Shown here piece after piece: positions 52,191 to 60,994 of a stretch of 64,000 nucleotides of DNA. The notes beneath the pieces were generated by a model. It ran no database searches. It was not told where the DNA came from and saw only the letters and a program-made list of their open reading frames with translations. Numbering within the stretch: position 1 is the first letter of the stretch; every line of letters starts with the position of its first letter. The stretch is taken from positions 248,001 to 312,000 of the forward strand of contig NZ_RDQN01000003.1 in the NCBI RefSeq assembly GCF_003703395.1. The letters are read 5' to 3'. The DNA is from Pseudoxanthomonas spadix. Lineage in GTDB: Bacteria; Pseudomonadota; Gammaproteobacteria; Xanthomonadales; Xanthomonadaceae. Made by a program: the position numbers and the translations under genes.

Positions 52191-52796
52191 TCAGCGAGCC
52201 GGCACAAGATCCGGCTCGCCGGCCTTGCCGGCTGCGGTTCCAAGATCCAGCACCACCCGGGCCAGGCCGGGGGCGTCATGGGCTGGCAGCACGCGAAAGC
52301 CCAGCGACCTGACCAGCTGCAGCATCGGCTGGTTGTCGTCTAGGACTTCGCCGTGCAGCTGCTCCAGCTTGCGGCCGCGGGCCCACTTCACCAGCCGGCG
52401 CATCAGGTGCCGGCCGACACCTTGGCCGACGATGAAACGGCTGACCAGGATCGCGTATTCGGCATGGCGCGCGCCGTCCAGGACCCGGGCCCTGGCCACC
52501 GCACCGACCAACGCCTCGCCGGGCGGCAGCGGCTCGGCGGCGACCAGGGCGAATTCGCTGCGCGGGTCCGGGCTGCACAGGCGTGCGGCCTGTTCCGCCG
52601 GAAGTTCGGCCATGGTCGTGAGAAATCGCCGACGGATCTGCTCAGGCTCCAGCAGCGGAAAACCTCCGCAGATCGGGGCCGCATCCTCGTGCCGGATGGG
52701 GCGAATCAGCAGCTCCCGACCATCGCGCAGCCGGAACTTCTCATGCCATGGCGGCAGTCGCTTTTGCCCGCTCATGCAACCGATGCTGGCACGCAT
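52191..52796 (-). CDS. GNAT family N-acetyltransferase
   Basis: An acetyltransferase of about 201 residues: FRLRDGRELLIRPIRHEDAAP opens the fold, ALVGAVARARV and AEYAILVSRFIVGQGVGRHL give strands 4-5 and the acetyl-CoA loop (Q/RxxGxG/A as VGQGVGRH), and LGFRV marks the end. The motif order resembles the Pat-type C-terminal acetyltransferase. The substrate is unknown. An internal ATG at 52775 (MSGQKRLPP) is a plausible alternative start; neither has a strong ribosome site. It follows mfd on the same strand upstream. Confidence 0.82.
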   Translation of the reverse strand: MRASIGCMSGQKRLPPWHEKFRLRDGRELLIRPIRHEDAAPICGGFPLLEPEQIRRRFLTTMAELPAEQAARLCSPDPRSEFALVAAEPLPPGEALVGAVARARVLDGARHAEYAILVSRFIVGQGVGRHLMRRLVKWARGRKLEQLHGEVLDDNQPMLQLVRSLGFRVLPAHDAPGLARVVLDLGTAAGKAGEPDLVPAR

Positions 52797-52864
52797 GAAG
52801 TGAAAGCCGGTTTGATATCCGCATTACAGGCGCGACAGCGCAACGTGGGGGCCGCGCGATGGCG

Positions 52865-53722
52865 TTATTCGGGTTGCTTGAGCCACTCCAGGCGGGTGGT
52901 GGCACCGGCCTGGCCCAGCAGGTTCTGCAGGATGGGCAGGGCCGGGGCGATGGCCTGCTCCAGCTGCCAGGGTGCGTTGATCATCAGCATGCCGCTGCCG
53001 GCCAAGCGCAGCGGTGAATCATCCGCGCGCACCTGCAGTTCGGCCAGCCAGATGGAGCGGGCCGGCAGCGCGGCGGCCTTGCGCAGGAACGGCAGCAGGG
53101 TGCGGCGCTGCTTGATCGGGTACCACACCGCCCAGGTGGCGTGGGGCCAGCGGCCCAGGCCTTCGCGCACGCTGGCGATGATCTGCCGGTACTCGGCGTC
53201 CTGCGTTTCGTAGGGCGGGTCGATCAGCACCAGGCCGCGGCCGAACCTGGTCTGGCCGATCCGCGGCGGCAGCAGCGCCTTGATCGCGCCGTAGCCATCG
53301 CGGGTATGCACGGCCACCCGGCTGTCGTGGTGGAACAGCTCGCGCAGGCGCTGGGCTTCCTCCGGCTGCAGCTCGCAGGCGGCCAGGCGGTCCTGCTGGC
53401 GCAGGTGCTGGGCGATCAGCAGCGGCGAGCCGGGGTAGGCCAGCAGCGCGCCGACCGGGTTGTGCGACTGCACCGCGCGCAGGTAGCGCTCGATGCTTTC
53501 GTGCAGGCGGGCCTGGCCGAACAGCTTGAAGACCCCTTCCTCGGCCTCGGCGGTTTTGCGGCTTTCGGCCGCGGCCAGCAGGTAATGGCCGCGGCCGGCG
53601 TGGGTGTCCAGCACGAAATACGGACTGTCCTTGCGCGCCAGCGCCTCCAGCAGGTTGACCAGCACCATGTGCTTGAGGACATCGGCGTGGTTGCCGGCGT
53701 GGAAGGCGTGGCGGTAATTCAT
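52865..53722 (-). CDS. rlmJ: 23S rRNA (adenine-2030-N6)-methyltransferase RlmJ
   Basis: A 285-residue methyltransferase. The N-terminus NYRHAFHAGNHADVLKHMVL and the catalytic LIDPPYE (an NPPY-like DPPY motif) are diagnostic, with VLDTHAGRGHYLL as the SAM-binding loop. It methylates A2030 of 23S rRNA before assembly. The start at 53722 fits exactly. It is divergent from creB, only about 48 bases away, so the two genes share a promoter region. Confidence 0.93.
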   Translation of the reverse strand: MNYRHAFHAGNHADVLKHMVLVNLLEALARKDSPYFVLDTHAGRGHYLLAAAESRKTAEAEEGVFKLFGQARLHESIERYLRAVQSHNPVGALLAYPGSPLLIAQHLRQQDRLAACELQPEEAQRLRELFHHDSRVAVHTRDGYGAIKALLPPRIGQTRFGRGLVLIDPPYETQDAEYRQIIASVREGLGRWPHATWAVWYPIKQRRTLLPFLRKAAALPARSIWLAELQVRADDSPLRLAGSGMLMINAPWQLEQAIAPALPILQNLLGQAGATTRLEWLKQPE

Positions 53723-53770
53723 CGCGTGCAGGATACAGAAAGGCCGCAGGGCGCCGTTATGCTGCGCGCC

Positions 53771-54442
53771 ATGCCCAACGTGCTGGTTGTCGAAGACGAA
53801 GCCGCCATTGCCGACGCCGTGCTCTACGCGCTGCGCAGCGAAGGCCTGCAGGCCGAGCACGTGACGCTGGCGCGCCAGGTCGCCCCGCGGGTGCGTGCCG
53901 GCGGGGTGGACGTGGTGGTCCTGGATGTGGGCCTGCCTGACGGCAGTGGCCTGGATGTGTGCCGGCAGCTGCGCGCGTTTTCCGAGGTGCCGGTGCTGTT
54001 CCTGACCGCGCGCAACGAGGAGATCGATCGGGTGCTGGGGCTGGAACTGGGCGCGGACGACTACATCGCCAAGCCGTTCTCGCCACGCGAGCTGGTGGCG
54101 CGGGTGCGCGCGCGGCTGCGTCGCAGCATCGCGCAACCGGCACAAGGCCCGGCGCGCGGCGAGTTCAGCGTGGACCACGAGGGCCACCGGGTGCGCTTCC
54201 GCAACACCGTGCTGGACCTGACCCGCTATGAGTACGCGCTGCTGGCCGCGCTGCTGCAGCGCCCTGGCGCCATCCTCAGCCGCGCCCAGCTGATGGACCG
54301 CGGCTGGGACCGCGATGCCGACAGCGCCGACCGCACCGTCGATACCCACATCAAGACCCTGCGCGCCAAGCTGCGCGCGGCCGGCGCCGACCCCGACCCG
54401 GTGCGCACGCATCGCGGGATCGGCTATTCGCTGGAGCTGTAG
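53771..54442 (+). CDS. creB: Two-component response regulator CreB
   Basis: A 223-residue OmpR-family regulator: a receiver domain with NVLVVEDEAA, phosphoacceptor D52 in VLDVGLPDGSG and the Lys in DYIAKPFSPRE, then a winged helix ending RTVDTHIKTLRAKLR and RGIGYSLEL. CreB controls carbon-source and stress genes, and in some species beta-lactamase. The stop is 3 bases before creC. An ATG four codons earlier (53759) is possible. Confidence 0.87.
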   Translation: MPNVLVVEDEAAIADAVLYALRSEGLQAEHVTLARQVAPRVRAGGVDVVVLDVGLPDGSGLDVCRQLRAFSEVPVLFLTARNEEIDRVLGLELGADDYIAKPFSPRELVARVRARLRRSIAQPAQGPARGEFSVDHEGHRVRFRNTVLDLTRYEYALLAALLQRPGAILSRAQLMDRGWDRDADSADRTVDTHIKTLRAKLRAAGADPDPVRTHRGIGYSLEL

Positions 54443-54445
54443 GCC

Positions 54446-55882
54446 GTGCGGATCGGGGTGCGGCTGTTCCTCGGGTTCTTCCTCATCACCGGCCTGGCCG
54501 CGTTCTTTGTGATGCGGGTGTTCGTCAACGAGGTCAAGCCCGGCGTGCGCCAGGCGATGGAATCCACCCTGGTCGATACCGCCAACGTGCTGGCGGTGAT
54601 GGCGGCCGATGACCTGGCCGAGGGCCACATCGCCGATGGCCAGTTCGCGCGCGACCTGCAGGCCGCCGCCGAGCGCGAGGTGGATGCGCATATCTGGCAG
54701 ATCCCCAAGAAGCGGGTCGACTACCGGGTCAGCATCACCGATGCGCAGGGGGTGGTGGTGTTCGATTCGCGCGGGGGTGAGGTGGGCCGCGACAACTCGC
54801 GCTGGAACGATGTCTACCGCACCCTGCGCGGCCAGTACGGCGCGCGTTCCAGTCCCGAGTCGCCTGGCGATGAGGTGCACACGGTGATGCACGTGGCCGC
54901 GCCGATTCATGCGCCGGGCGTGACGCCGGCACGGCTGATCGGCGTGCTGACCCTGTCCCAGCCCAACCGCACCTTCGAGCCGTTCATCGCCGCCAGCCAG
55001 CAGAGCATCCTGCGCCGCGGCGGCTGGTTGATCGGGCTGTCGGCACTGATCGGCCTGGCGATGACCTGGTGGCTCTCGCGCGGCATCGGCCGCCTCAATC
55101 GCTACGCGCAGGCGGTCAGCGCCGGCCTGCCGGTGGCCCCGCCCAAGCCGCGCCGCGACGAGATCGGCGACCTGGGCCAGGCGCTGGAAACCATGCGCCG
55201 CAAGCTGGAAGGCAAGGACTACGTCGAGCAGTACGTGCAGTCGCTGACCCACGAGATGAAAAGCCCGCTGGCCGGCATCCGCGGCGCGGCCGAACTGCTG
55301 CAGGAGCCGCTGCCCGAGGCCGAGCGCCAGCGCTTTGCCCGCAACATCCTGGAGCAGCAGCAGCGCCTGACCGAGACCATCGACAAGCTGCTGGCGCTGG
55401 CCGAAGTGGAGCAGCACGGCTGGCTGCAGAGCCGCGAGCCGGTCGCGCTGCAGGACCTGTTTTCGCAGGCGACCGGGGCGGTGCGGACGCGACTGGATGC
55501 GGCCGATGTGCGCCTCGAGGTCCAGCTCGCCGATGGGCTGGCGGTGCACGGCGATGGCTTCCTGCTGCGCCAGGCGCTGTCCAACCTGCTGGACAACGCG
55601 ATCGCGTTTTCGCCGCGCGGCGGACGGATCGTGCTGTCGGCCGTCGCCCAAGGCGATCAGGTGGAGATCAGCGTGCGCGATGACGGGCCGGGCGTACCGG
55701 ATTACGCGCTGGAGCGGGTCTTCGAACGGTTCTATTCCCTGGCCGCGCCGGCAACCGGACAGCGGGGCACGGGCCTGGGATTGCCGTTCGTGCGCGAGGT
55801 CGCACGGCTGCATGGCGGCAGCGTGACGCTTGTGAATGCCGAGGGTGGGGCGTTGGCGGTGGTCGTGCTGCCGGTCGCGTGA
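54446..55882 (+). CDS. creC: Sensor histidine kinase CreC
   Basis: A 478-residue membrane kinase, GTG start, 3 bases after creB. First membrane span IGVRLFLGFFLITGLAAFFVM, a periplasmic part to about residue 190, a second span GWLIGLSALIGLAMTWWL, a HAMP region, HisKA with H269 in SLTHEMKSPLAGI, and HATPase_c with LLDNAIAFSPRGG, DDGPGVP and GTGLGLPFV. It phosphorylates CreB in response to metabolic or envelope cues. The CreC identity rests on domain order and the MKSPL H-box of this subfamily. Confidence 0.88.
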   Translation: MRIGVRLFLGFFLITGLAAFFVMRVFVNEVKPGVRQAMESTLVDTANVLAVMAADDLAEGHIADGQFARDLQAAAEREVDAHIWQIPKKRVDYRVSITDAQGVVVFDSRGGEVGRDNSRWNDVYRTLRGQYGARSSPESPGDEVHTVMHVAAPIHAPGVTPARLIGVLTLSQPNRTFEPFIAASQQSILRRGGWLIGLSALIGLAMTWWLSRGIGRLNRYAQAVSAGLPVAPPKPRRDEIGDLGQALETMRRKLEGKDYVEQYVQSLTHEMKSPLAGIRGAAELLQEPLPEAERQRFARNILEQQQRLTETIDKLLALAEVEQHGWLQSREPVALQDLFSQATGAVRTRLDAADVRLEVQLADGLAVHGDGFLLRQALSNLLDNAIAFSPRGGRIVLSAVAQGDQVEISVRDDGPGVPDYALERVFERFYSLAAPATGQRGTGLGLPFVREVARLHGGSVTLVNAEGGALAVVVLPVA

Positions 55883-56115
55883 TTCTTCGGCTTGATCAAA
55901 ATTTCTGAAGCAAGGGCTTTCGCACCGCTTCGTGGCCCGCCCGCCCGCTTCGCGGGTCCGCGACGGGTCGAGGGATTGTTGGATGGAACATCACTGTCAG
56001 TGCGAACATGCCGCACATGCTTGTGCGGCGAGCCGCGGGTCTGATCCTCGCCCTTGGCCGCGGCTCACCGAGGATTTCAGCGCGTAAGCAAAAAGCAGCC
56101 GCGCACGCCCGGCTG

Positions 56116-56163
56116 CTTCGGCTTCGGCTTCGGCTCTGGCTTTGGCTCTGGCTCTGGCTTTGG
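56116..56163. repeat. Eight imperfect hexamers (CTTCGG / CTCTGG / CTTTGG)
   Basis: Three CTTCGG units are followed by CTCTGG, CTTTGG, CTCTGG, CTCTGG and CTTTGG with no interruption. Such a run can change length by slippage. It lies in a non-coding stretch. Confidence 0.85.
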
Positions 56164-56338
56164 CTGTTGCCTGCTCTTGATCTTCAGCGCCTTCAAAGCG
56201 AGCCGAGCACCGCAGGCTGATCGGGTCGTAGAGGCGCCCTGTTTGAGCGTAGCGAGTTTGGGCGCCGTGCCCGATCAGACGAGGAGCACAGGGCACCGCC
56301 GCCAGAGCGGCGGCGAGTGTCAGGCGCAGGCGGTTTTG

Positions 56339-56364
56339 GCTACTTTTGCCAAGACAAAAGTAGC
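56339..56364. repeat. Palindrome GCTACTTTTG ... CAAAAGTAGC
   Basis: A perfect 10-bp inverted repeat with the 6-base loop CCAAGA. This extragenic palindrome type is widespread in this bacterial group and may serve as a bidirectional transcription end between the converging genes. Confidence 0.7.
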
Positions 56365-56458
56365 TCGCGCCGTCAGGCGCGAAAGCCTTTGATCTTGCCG
56401 TGCAAAAAAGAACAGGCCGTGATCGATTTTGATCCGTTGCAGGATTGGAAGAGCGGAC

Positions 56459-57835
56459 TCAAGCCGTCGCCCGGATCACATCCCCCAGCACATTGAAGAT
56501 CCGGTCAATGTGTTCCTTCTCGATGATCAGCGGCGGCGACAGGGCGATCACATCGCCGGTCACGCGGGTCAGCATCTGGCCCTCGTGGAAGGCGCGGTTG
56601 AACACCTCGAACCCGCGCGCGCCCGGCGCATCCGGGCGGGCCGCGAACTCGATCGCACCGATCAGGCCGAAGTTGCGGATGTCGATCACGTTGGGCAGGC
56701 CCTTGAGCGAATGCAGGCCCTGCTGCCAGTAATGGCCCAGTTCGATCGCCTTCTCGAACAGGTTCTCCTCGGCGTAGGTGTCCAGGGTGGCCAGCGCAGC
56801 GGCGCAGGCCAGCGGATGGCCGGAGTAGGTGTAGCCGTGGAACAGGTCGATGGCGCTGTCCGGGCCCTGGGTGAACGCCTCGAAGATGTCCTCGGACACG
56901 AACACCGCGCCCATCGGTACGCAGCCGTTGGTGATGCCCTTGGCCGCGGTGATGATGTCCGGGGTGACGCCGAAACGCTGCGAGGCGAAGGCCTTGCCGA
57001 CGCGGCCGAAACCGGTGATCACCTCGTCGAAGATCAGCACGATGCCGTGCTTGCTGCAGATCTCGCGGATGCGCCTGAGGTACCCGTCCGGCGGCAGGAT
57101 CACCCCGGCGCTGCCGGAGATCGGCTCGATGATCACCGCGGCGATGGTCGACGGATCGTGCAGGGTGATGACCCGTTCCAGCTCCTCGGCCCATTCCAGG
57201 CCGTGCGCCGGCAGGCCCTGCGAAAAGCCGTTGCGTTCGATGTCCAGGGTATGGCGCAGGTGGTCCACGCCGGGCAGGCCGGGGCCGAACCACTTGCGGT
57301 TGTTGGGCAGCCCGCCCACGGAAATGCCGCCAAAACCCACGCCGTGGTAGGCCTTCTCGCGGCCGATCAGGCGGAAGCGCTGGCCCTCGCCGCGGGCGCG
57401 GTGGTAGGCCAGGGCGATCTTCAGTGCCGAATCCACCGACTCCGACCCGGAGTTGGTATAGAAGACGTGGTTGAGATTGCCCGGGGTCAGTTCGGCCAGG
57501 CGCTGGGCCAGCACGAACGGCAGCGGCGAGGACATCGAGAAGTTGGGCGCGAAATCCAGCGTGCCGATCTGCTGTCTGACCGCCTCGACGATGCGCGGCC
57601 GCGCATGGCCGGCGTTGACGCACCACAGGCCGGCGCAGGCGTCGAGGATCTGCCGGCCCTCGATGTCGGTGTAGTACATGCCCGCGGCGCTGGCCAGCAG
57701 GCGCGGGCTGGCCTTGAAGGCCTTGTTGGCGGTGAACGGCATCCAGAACGCCTCCATCGAGGCCGGCATCTGCATGCCCAGCTCGGCGTAATGGGCGGCG
57801 TAGCCGGCAGCGGGAGACAGGGAATCGGCGCTCAT
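56459..57835 (-). CDS. Class III omega-aminotransferase (beta-alanine/polyamine:pyruvate type)
   Basis: A 458-residue PLP enzyme. It starts MSADSLSPAAGYAAHYAELG and contains FMPFTANKAF-like MPFTANKAFKASPRLL, NSGSESVDSALKIALAYHRA, EKAYHGVGFGGIS and the PLP lysine in PDIITAAKGITNG. This is the omega-amino acid:pyruvate aminotransferase / SpuC-like group, which transfers the terminal amino group of beta-alanine or putrescine-type amines to pyruvate. It is divergent from a PuuR-like regulator and 0.9 kb from a PuuC-like dehydrogenase, favouring a polyamine role. An 8-3-8 inverted repeat lies just upstream of its start. Confidence 0.9.
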   Translation of the reverse strand: MSADSLSPAAGYAAHYAELGMQMPASMEAFWMPFTANKAFKASPRLLASAAGMYYTDIEGRQILDACAGLWCVNAGHARPRIVEAVRQQIGTLDFAPNFSMSSPLPFVLAQRLAELTPGNLNHVFYTNSGSESVDSALKIALAYHRARGEGQRFRLIGREKAYHGVGFGGISVGGLPNNRKWFGPGLPGVDHLRHTLDIERNGFSQGLPAHGLEWAEELERVITLHDPSTIAAVIIEPISGSAGVILPPDGYLRRIREICSKHGIVLIFDEVITGFGRVGKAFASQRFGVTPDIITAAKGITNGCVPMGAVFVSEDIFEAFTQGPDSAIDLFHGYTYSGHPLACAAALATLDTYAEENLFEKAIELGHYWQQGLHSLKGLPNVIDIRNFGLIGAIEFAARPDAPGARGFEVFNRAFHEGQMLTRVTGDVIALSPPLIIEKEHIDRIFNVLGDVIRATA

Positions 57836-57874
57836 GCGGATCTCGGGGGATGGCGGACGCGGCTAGCCTAGCGC

Positions 57875-57893
57875 GTTGAAAAAACTTTACAAC
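57875..57893. promoter_or_regulatory. Candidate operator between the aminotransferase and regulator genes
   Basis: GTTGAAAA (57875-57882), spacer AAC and TTTACAAC (57886-57893) form an inverted repeat with one mismatch, 40 bases upstream of the aminotransferase start. It is the clearest palindrome of the 128-base divergent region and a candidate binding site for the adjacent PuuR-like regulator. TGTCAA at 57929 reads TTGACA on the minus strand and may be a -35 element. Confidence 0.4.
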
Positions 57894-57963
57894 CAAGCCG
57901 GAAAAAGGGCTCAATGCGGGCGGTAGTGTCAAGAATTTCGCAACGCGGCGGACGAGGAAGTCG

Positions 57964-58512
57964 ATGGACATCGGGGCGCGACTGCAGCAGGTGCGCACTT
58001 CCAAACAGCTCAGCCAGCGCGAGCTGGCCAAGCGCGTGGGGGTCACCAACAGCACCATCTCGCTGATCGAGCAGAACAAGGTCAGCCCGTCGGTGAGTTC
58101 ACTGAAGAAGGTGCTGGACGGGATCCCGATCTCGCTGGCCGATTTCTTCACCCTGGACCTGGAAGCCGGCTCGCCGGACAACCCGTTCTACGCGCTGGCC
58201 GACACCCCGGATGTGGGCAGCGACGGCGTCCATTATTTCCTGGTCGGCCAGCGCGTGGCCAAACGCCAGATGTGCATCCTGCGCGAGGTCATGCCGCCGG
58301 GCACCGACACCGGCCAGACCATGCTGGCCCATGCCGGCGAGGAAGGCGGCGTGGTGGTGTCCGGCGAGGTGGAAGTCACCGTGGGCGATCAGGTGCGGGT
58401 GCTGCGCGCCGGCGAGGGCTATTACTTCGAAAGCCGGCTGCCGCACCGGTTCCGCAACCTGGGCGATGCCGAGGCCGTCATCGTCAGTGCCAACACGCCT
58501 GCCACCTTTTAG
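57964..58512 (+). CDS. puuR: XRE-cupin transcriptional regulator (PuuR-like)
   Basis: A 182-residue regulator. Residues 5-60 form a helix-turn-helix domain (LSQRELAKRVGVTNSTISLI), and residues 105-180 a cupin domain (LAHAGEEGGVVVSGEVEVTV, then EGYYFESRLPHRFRNLG). PuuR-type proteins sense putrescine or its intermediates and repress polyamine catabolic genes. It is flanked by the aminotransferase (divergent) and the dehydrogenase (downstream), in agreement with that role. The gene symbol follows family similarity and context, not experiment. Confidence 0.82.
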   Translation: MDIGARLQQVRTSKQLSQRELAKRVGVTNSTISLIEQNKVSPSVSSLKKVLDGIPISLADFFTLDLEAGSPDNPFYALADTPDVGSDGVHYFLVGQRVAKRQMCILREVMPPGTDTGQTMLAHAGEEGGVVVSGEVEVTVGDQVRVLRAGEGYYFESRLPHRFRNLGDAEAVIVSANTPATF

Positions 58513-58519
58513 TACTTGG

Positions 58520-58700
58520 CTTTGAGCCCCTCTCCCGCCGGGACGGCAGCCCCCTTCTTGGGGGAGGGGTTGGGTGAGGGTTCGGAACGAGCGATAGACC
58601 GCCCATGCCACGGTGAAGTCCGCGAGCACGGTGCGAGTCGCCCGTCCCGCACCCTCATCCGCCCCTTCGGGGCACCTTCTCCCGATGGGAGAAGGGGAAA
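58520..58700. repeat. Full hairpin repeat between puuR and puuC
   Basis: CTTTGAGCCCCTCTCCCGCC and the following GGGA hairpin, TTGGGTGAGGGTTCGG, a central part, ACCCTCATCCGCCCCTTCGG and CTTCTCCCGATGGGAGAAG: the same order as in mfd. It fills most of the 232-base gap between the two genes and could weaken read-through or protect the upstream messenger. Confidence 0.8.
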
Positions 58701-58744
58701 AGCAGTGTGCTGGCTTTCCTTAATTCTCTGCCCCTGGAATCCCC

Positions 58745-60241
58745 ATGACCGCCACCTTCGAATCCCGCAAATCCCAGGCCGCCGCGCTGTCCATCGCCAC
58801 CCAGGCCTTCATCGACGGTCAGTACGTGGACGCGGCCAGCGGCGCGACCTTCGACTGCATCAGCCCGATCGACGGGCGGGTGCTGGGGCAGGTGGCCGAC
58901 TGCGGCCAGGCCGACATCGACAAGGCGGTGCGGGCGGCCCGGCGCAGCTTCGAGGCCGGCCACTGGGCGCAAACGGCACCGACCCATCGCAAGAAGGTCC
59001 TGCAGCGCTTTGCCGAGCTGGTGAACGCGCATGTCGATGAGCTGGCGCTGCTGGAATCGCTGGACATGGGCAAGCCGGTCGATGACGCGCTGGGCTACGA
59101 CGTGCCGGCCACCGCCCGCTGCCTGGCCTGGACCGGCGAGGCGATCGACAAGGTCTACGGCGAAGTCGCCGCCACCGGGCCGGGCGAGCTGGGCCTGATC
59201 ACCCGCGAGCCGCTGGGCGTGGTCGCGGCAATCGTGCCGTGGAACTTCCCGCTGGTGATGGCCGCGTGGAAGATCGCCCCGGCGCTGGCGATGGGCAATT
59301 CGGTGGTGCTCAAGCCGTCGGAAAAATCGCCGCTGAGCGCACTGCGCCTGGCCGCACTGGCGATGGAAGCGGGCATCCCGCCCGGCGTGTTCAACGTGGT
59401 GCCGGGCTTCGGCAAGACCGCCGGCGAGCCGCTGGCCCTGCACATGGATGTCGACGGGCTGGTGTTCACCGGCTCGACCGCGGTGGGCAAGCGCCTGCTG
59501 CAGTGCGCGGGCCTGTCCAACATGAAACGCGCCTACATGGAATGCGGCGGCAAGAGCCCGAACATCGTTTTTGCCGATGCGCCGGACCTGGACAGGGCCG
59601 CGCAGGTCGCGGCTTCGGCGATCTTCTACAACCAGGGCCAGGTGTGCACCGCCGCCTCGCGGCTGCTGGTGGAGGAATCGATCCACGCGCAGTTCGTCGA
59701 GCGGGTGGTCGCGGCCGGCCGCAAGCTGCAGCCGCAGCATCCGTTCACCCCCGGCGCGGCGATGGGGGCGATGGTCGATGCCGGCCAGGTCGAGCGGGTC
59801 ATGGGCTACATCGCCAAGGGTCAGCAAGAAGGCGCGCGCCTGGTGCTGGGCGGCCGCCAGGCCAGCGTGGTGGAAGGCGGCTGCTATATCGAACCGACCA
59901 TCTTCGACGGCGTCCAGCACGGCCAGACGATCAGCCGCGAGGAGATCTTCGGGCCGGTGCTGTCGGTGATCGGCTTCAGCGACGAGGCCCAGGCGATCCG
60001 GTTCGCCAACGACAGCGAGTACGGCCTGGCCGCGGCGGTATGGACCGGCGACATCGCCCGCGCCCATCGGGTGACCCGCAAGCTGCGTGCCGGCAGCGTG
60101 TGGGTGAATTACTGGGATGGCGGCGACATGACCGCCCCGTTCGGCGGCTACAAGCAGTCCGGCAACGGCCGCGACAAGTCGCTGCACGCCTTCGACAAGT
60201 ACACCGAGCTCAAGGCCACCTGGATCAACCTGGAAGGCTGA
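58745..60241 (+). CDS. puuC: Aldehyde dehydrogenase, PuuC-like (gamma-glutamyl-aminobutyraldehyde type)
   Basis: A 498-residue NAD(P)-dependent dehydrogenase. The cofactor region GVVAAIVPWNFPLVMAAWKI and FTGSTAVGKRL, the general base Glu in MECGGKSP, and the catalytic Cys in NQGQVCTAASRLLVE are all present; the end region TAPFGGYKQSGNGRDKS is typical. It is closest by motif to PuuC/KauB, which oxidises aminoaldehydes from putrescine breakdown. With the aminotransferase and regulator it makes a coherent polyamine module. The start at 58745 fits homologues. Confidence 0.9.
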   Translation: MTATFESRKSQAAALSIATQAFIDGQYVDAASGATFDCISPIDGRVLGQVADCGQADIDKAVRAARRSFEAGHWAQTAPTHRKKVLQRFAELVNAHVDELALLESLDMGKPVDDALGYDVPATARCLAWTGEAIDKVYGEVAATGPGELGLITREPLGVVAAIVPWNFPLVMAAWKIAPALAMGNSVVLKPSEKSPLSALRLAALAMEAGIPPGVFNVVPGFGKTAGEPLALHMDVDGLVFTGSTAVGKRLLQCAGLSNMKRAYMECGGKSPNIVFADAPDLDRAAQVAASAIFYNQGQVCTAASRLLVEESIHAQFVERVVAAGRKLQPQHPFTPGAAMGAMVDAGQVERVMGYIAKGQQEGARLVLGGRQASVVEGGCYIEPTIFDGVQHGQTISREEIFGPVLSVIGFSDEAQAIRFANDSEYGLAAAVWTGDIARAHRVTRKLRAGSVWVNYWDGGDMTAPFGGYKQSGNGRDKSLHAFDKYTELKATWINLEG

Positions 60242-60362
60242 AAGCCAGGCGCGCAGGCCGCTTTCCGCGCGCGCCGCACCAGGTTTGGACTGGTGCCTGC
60301 TGCGCACGGCCGTTGCGGTCGGTGTCGTTGCATTGCCCCGGACACGGCGGTGTCGATCCACA

Positions 60363-60776
60363 TCATGCCTGCCGCGCCGCGAACGCTTCTGCGGTCATGA
60401 TCAAGTCGGGAAAGACCTCTCGCAAGGCAAGAATGTCCGCATCGCCCGTGATCAACGCATCGGCCTTGCCGACGTGCGCGAGCACCAGGAACACCTGGTC
60501 CTTCTCGTCGCGGCAGGCTGGCAGGTCTGGCCATGGTGCCGGCAGTTCCACCACCTCGGCGTAGGGCAGAAAGTCCGCCAGCAACTCCTGCTGCTCCAAT
60601 GCCGAGAGCTTGAACTTGGGATAGGCCAGGACGCGCAGGAGTTCACCGGCCGTCGCCCGGCAGACCAGCGGCTGCAACTGCTGGCGCTGCCAGGCCTGTC
60701 GAATCCAGGCCACACGTCCGGCACTGAAGATCAGCGCCGAGAGCACGATGTTGGTGTCCAGGACGACCCTGCGCAT
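60363..60776 (-). CDS. PIN-domain toxin (TIGR00305-type)
   Basis: A 137-residue PIN nuclease starting RRVVLDTNIVLSALIFSAGR, where D7 and N9 form the first acidic site, and containing ELLRVLAYPKF, the acidic RDEKDQVFLVLAHVGKADAL and ITGDADIL, the remaining metal-binding acids. This is the 'putative toxin of PIN family' group, ribonucleases paired with small antitoxins. It overlaps the antitoxin stop by one base (TGATG), so the two are translated together. Confidence 0.88.
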   Translation of the reverse strand: MRRVVLDTNIVLSALIFSAGRVAWIRQAWQRQQLQPLVCRATAGELLRVLAYPKFKLSALEQQELLADFLPYAEVVELPAPWPDLPACRDEKDQVFLVLAHVGKADALITGDADILALREVFPDLIMTAEAFAARQA

Positions 60777-60994
60777 CAGCGCCGCGCCCAGGCCACCGCA
60801 TCCTCGACGTCCTGCTCGGTGATCCCCAGTTGCTCCAGCTTCTCACGCACGGCCTGGGCATTCTGGACCCGCACCGGCGTCAGCACGATCCGGCCGCCCT
60901 CGACCGTCACCTCGAAGTACTCGGCAGCATCCACGCTGGAGACAGCCGCCTTGGGCAGCGTGATCTGATTTTTCGACGTGAGCTTGGCAAGCAT
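60776..60994 (-). CDS. AbrB/SpoVT-type antitoxin for the PIN toxin
   Basis: A 72-residue antitoxin: MLAKLTSKNQITLPKAAV is the swapped-hairpin barrel, with VTVEGGRIVLTPV as its second half and a helical tail (EKLEQLGITEQDVEDAVAWA) that would bind the toxin. A GGAGG ribosome site stands before the ATG. The -10 and operator region was not clear in the 200 bases before dapA. Confidence 0.87.
   Translation of the reverse strand: MLAKLTSKNQITLPKAAVSSVDAAEYFEVTVEGGRIVLTPVRVQNAQAVREKLEQLGITEQDVEDAVAWARR

Larger units (their letters stand above)
55883..56458. other. Intergenic region with dispersed-repeat remnants
   Basis: About 575 bases between convergent creC and the aminotransferase gene. It holds a run of eight imperfect hexamers and a palindrome (listed separately). 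CCCGCCCGCTTCGCGGGTCCG near 55938 is a further hairpin. The open frames through the hexamer run translate to simple repeats (GFGSGFGSGSGFG on one strand) and are not taken as genes. Confidence 0.5.
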
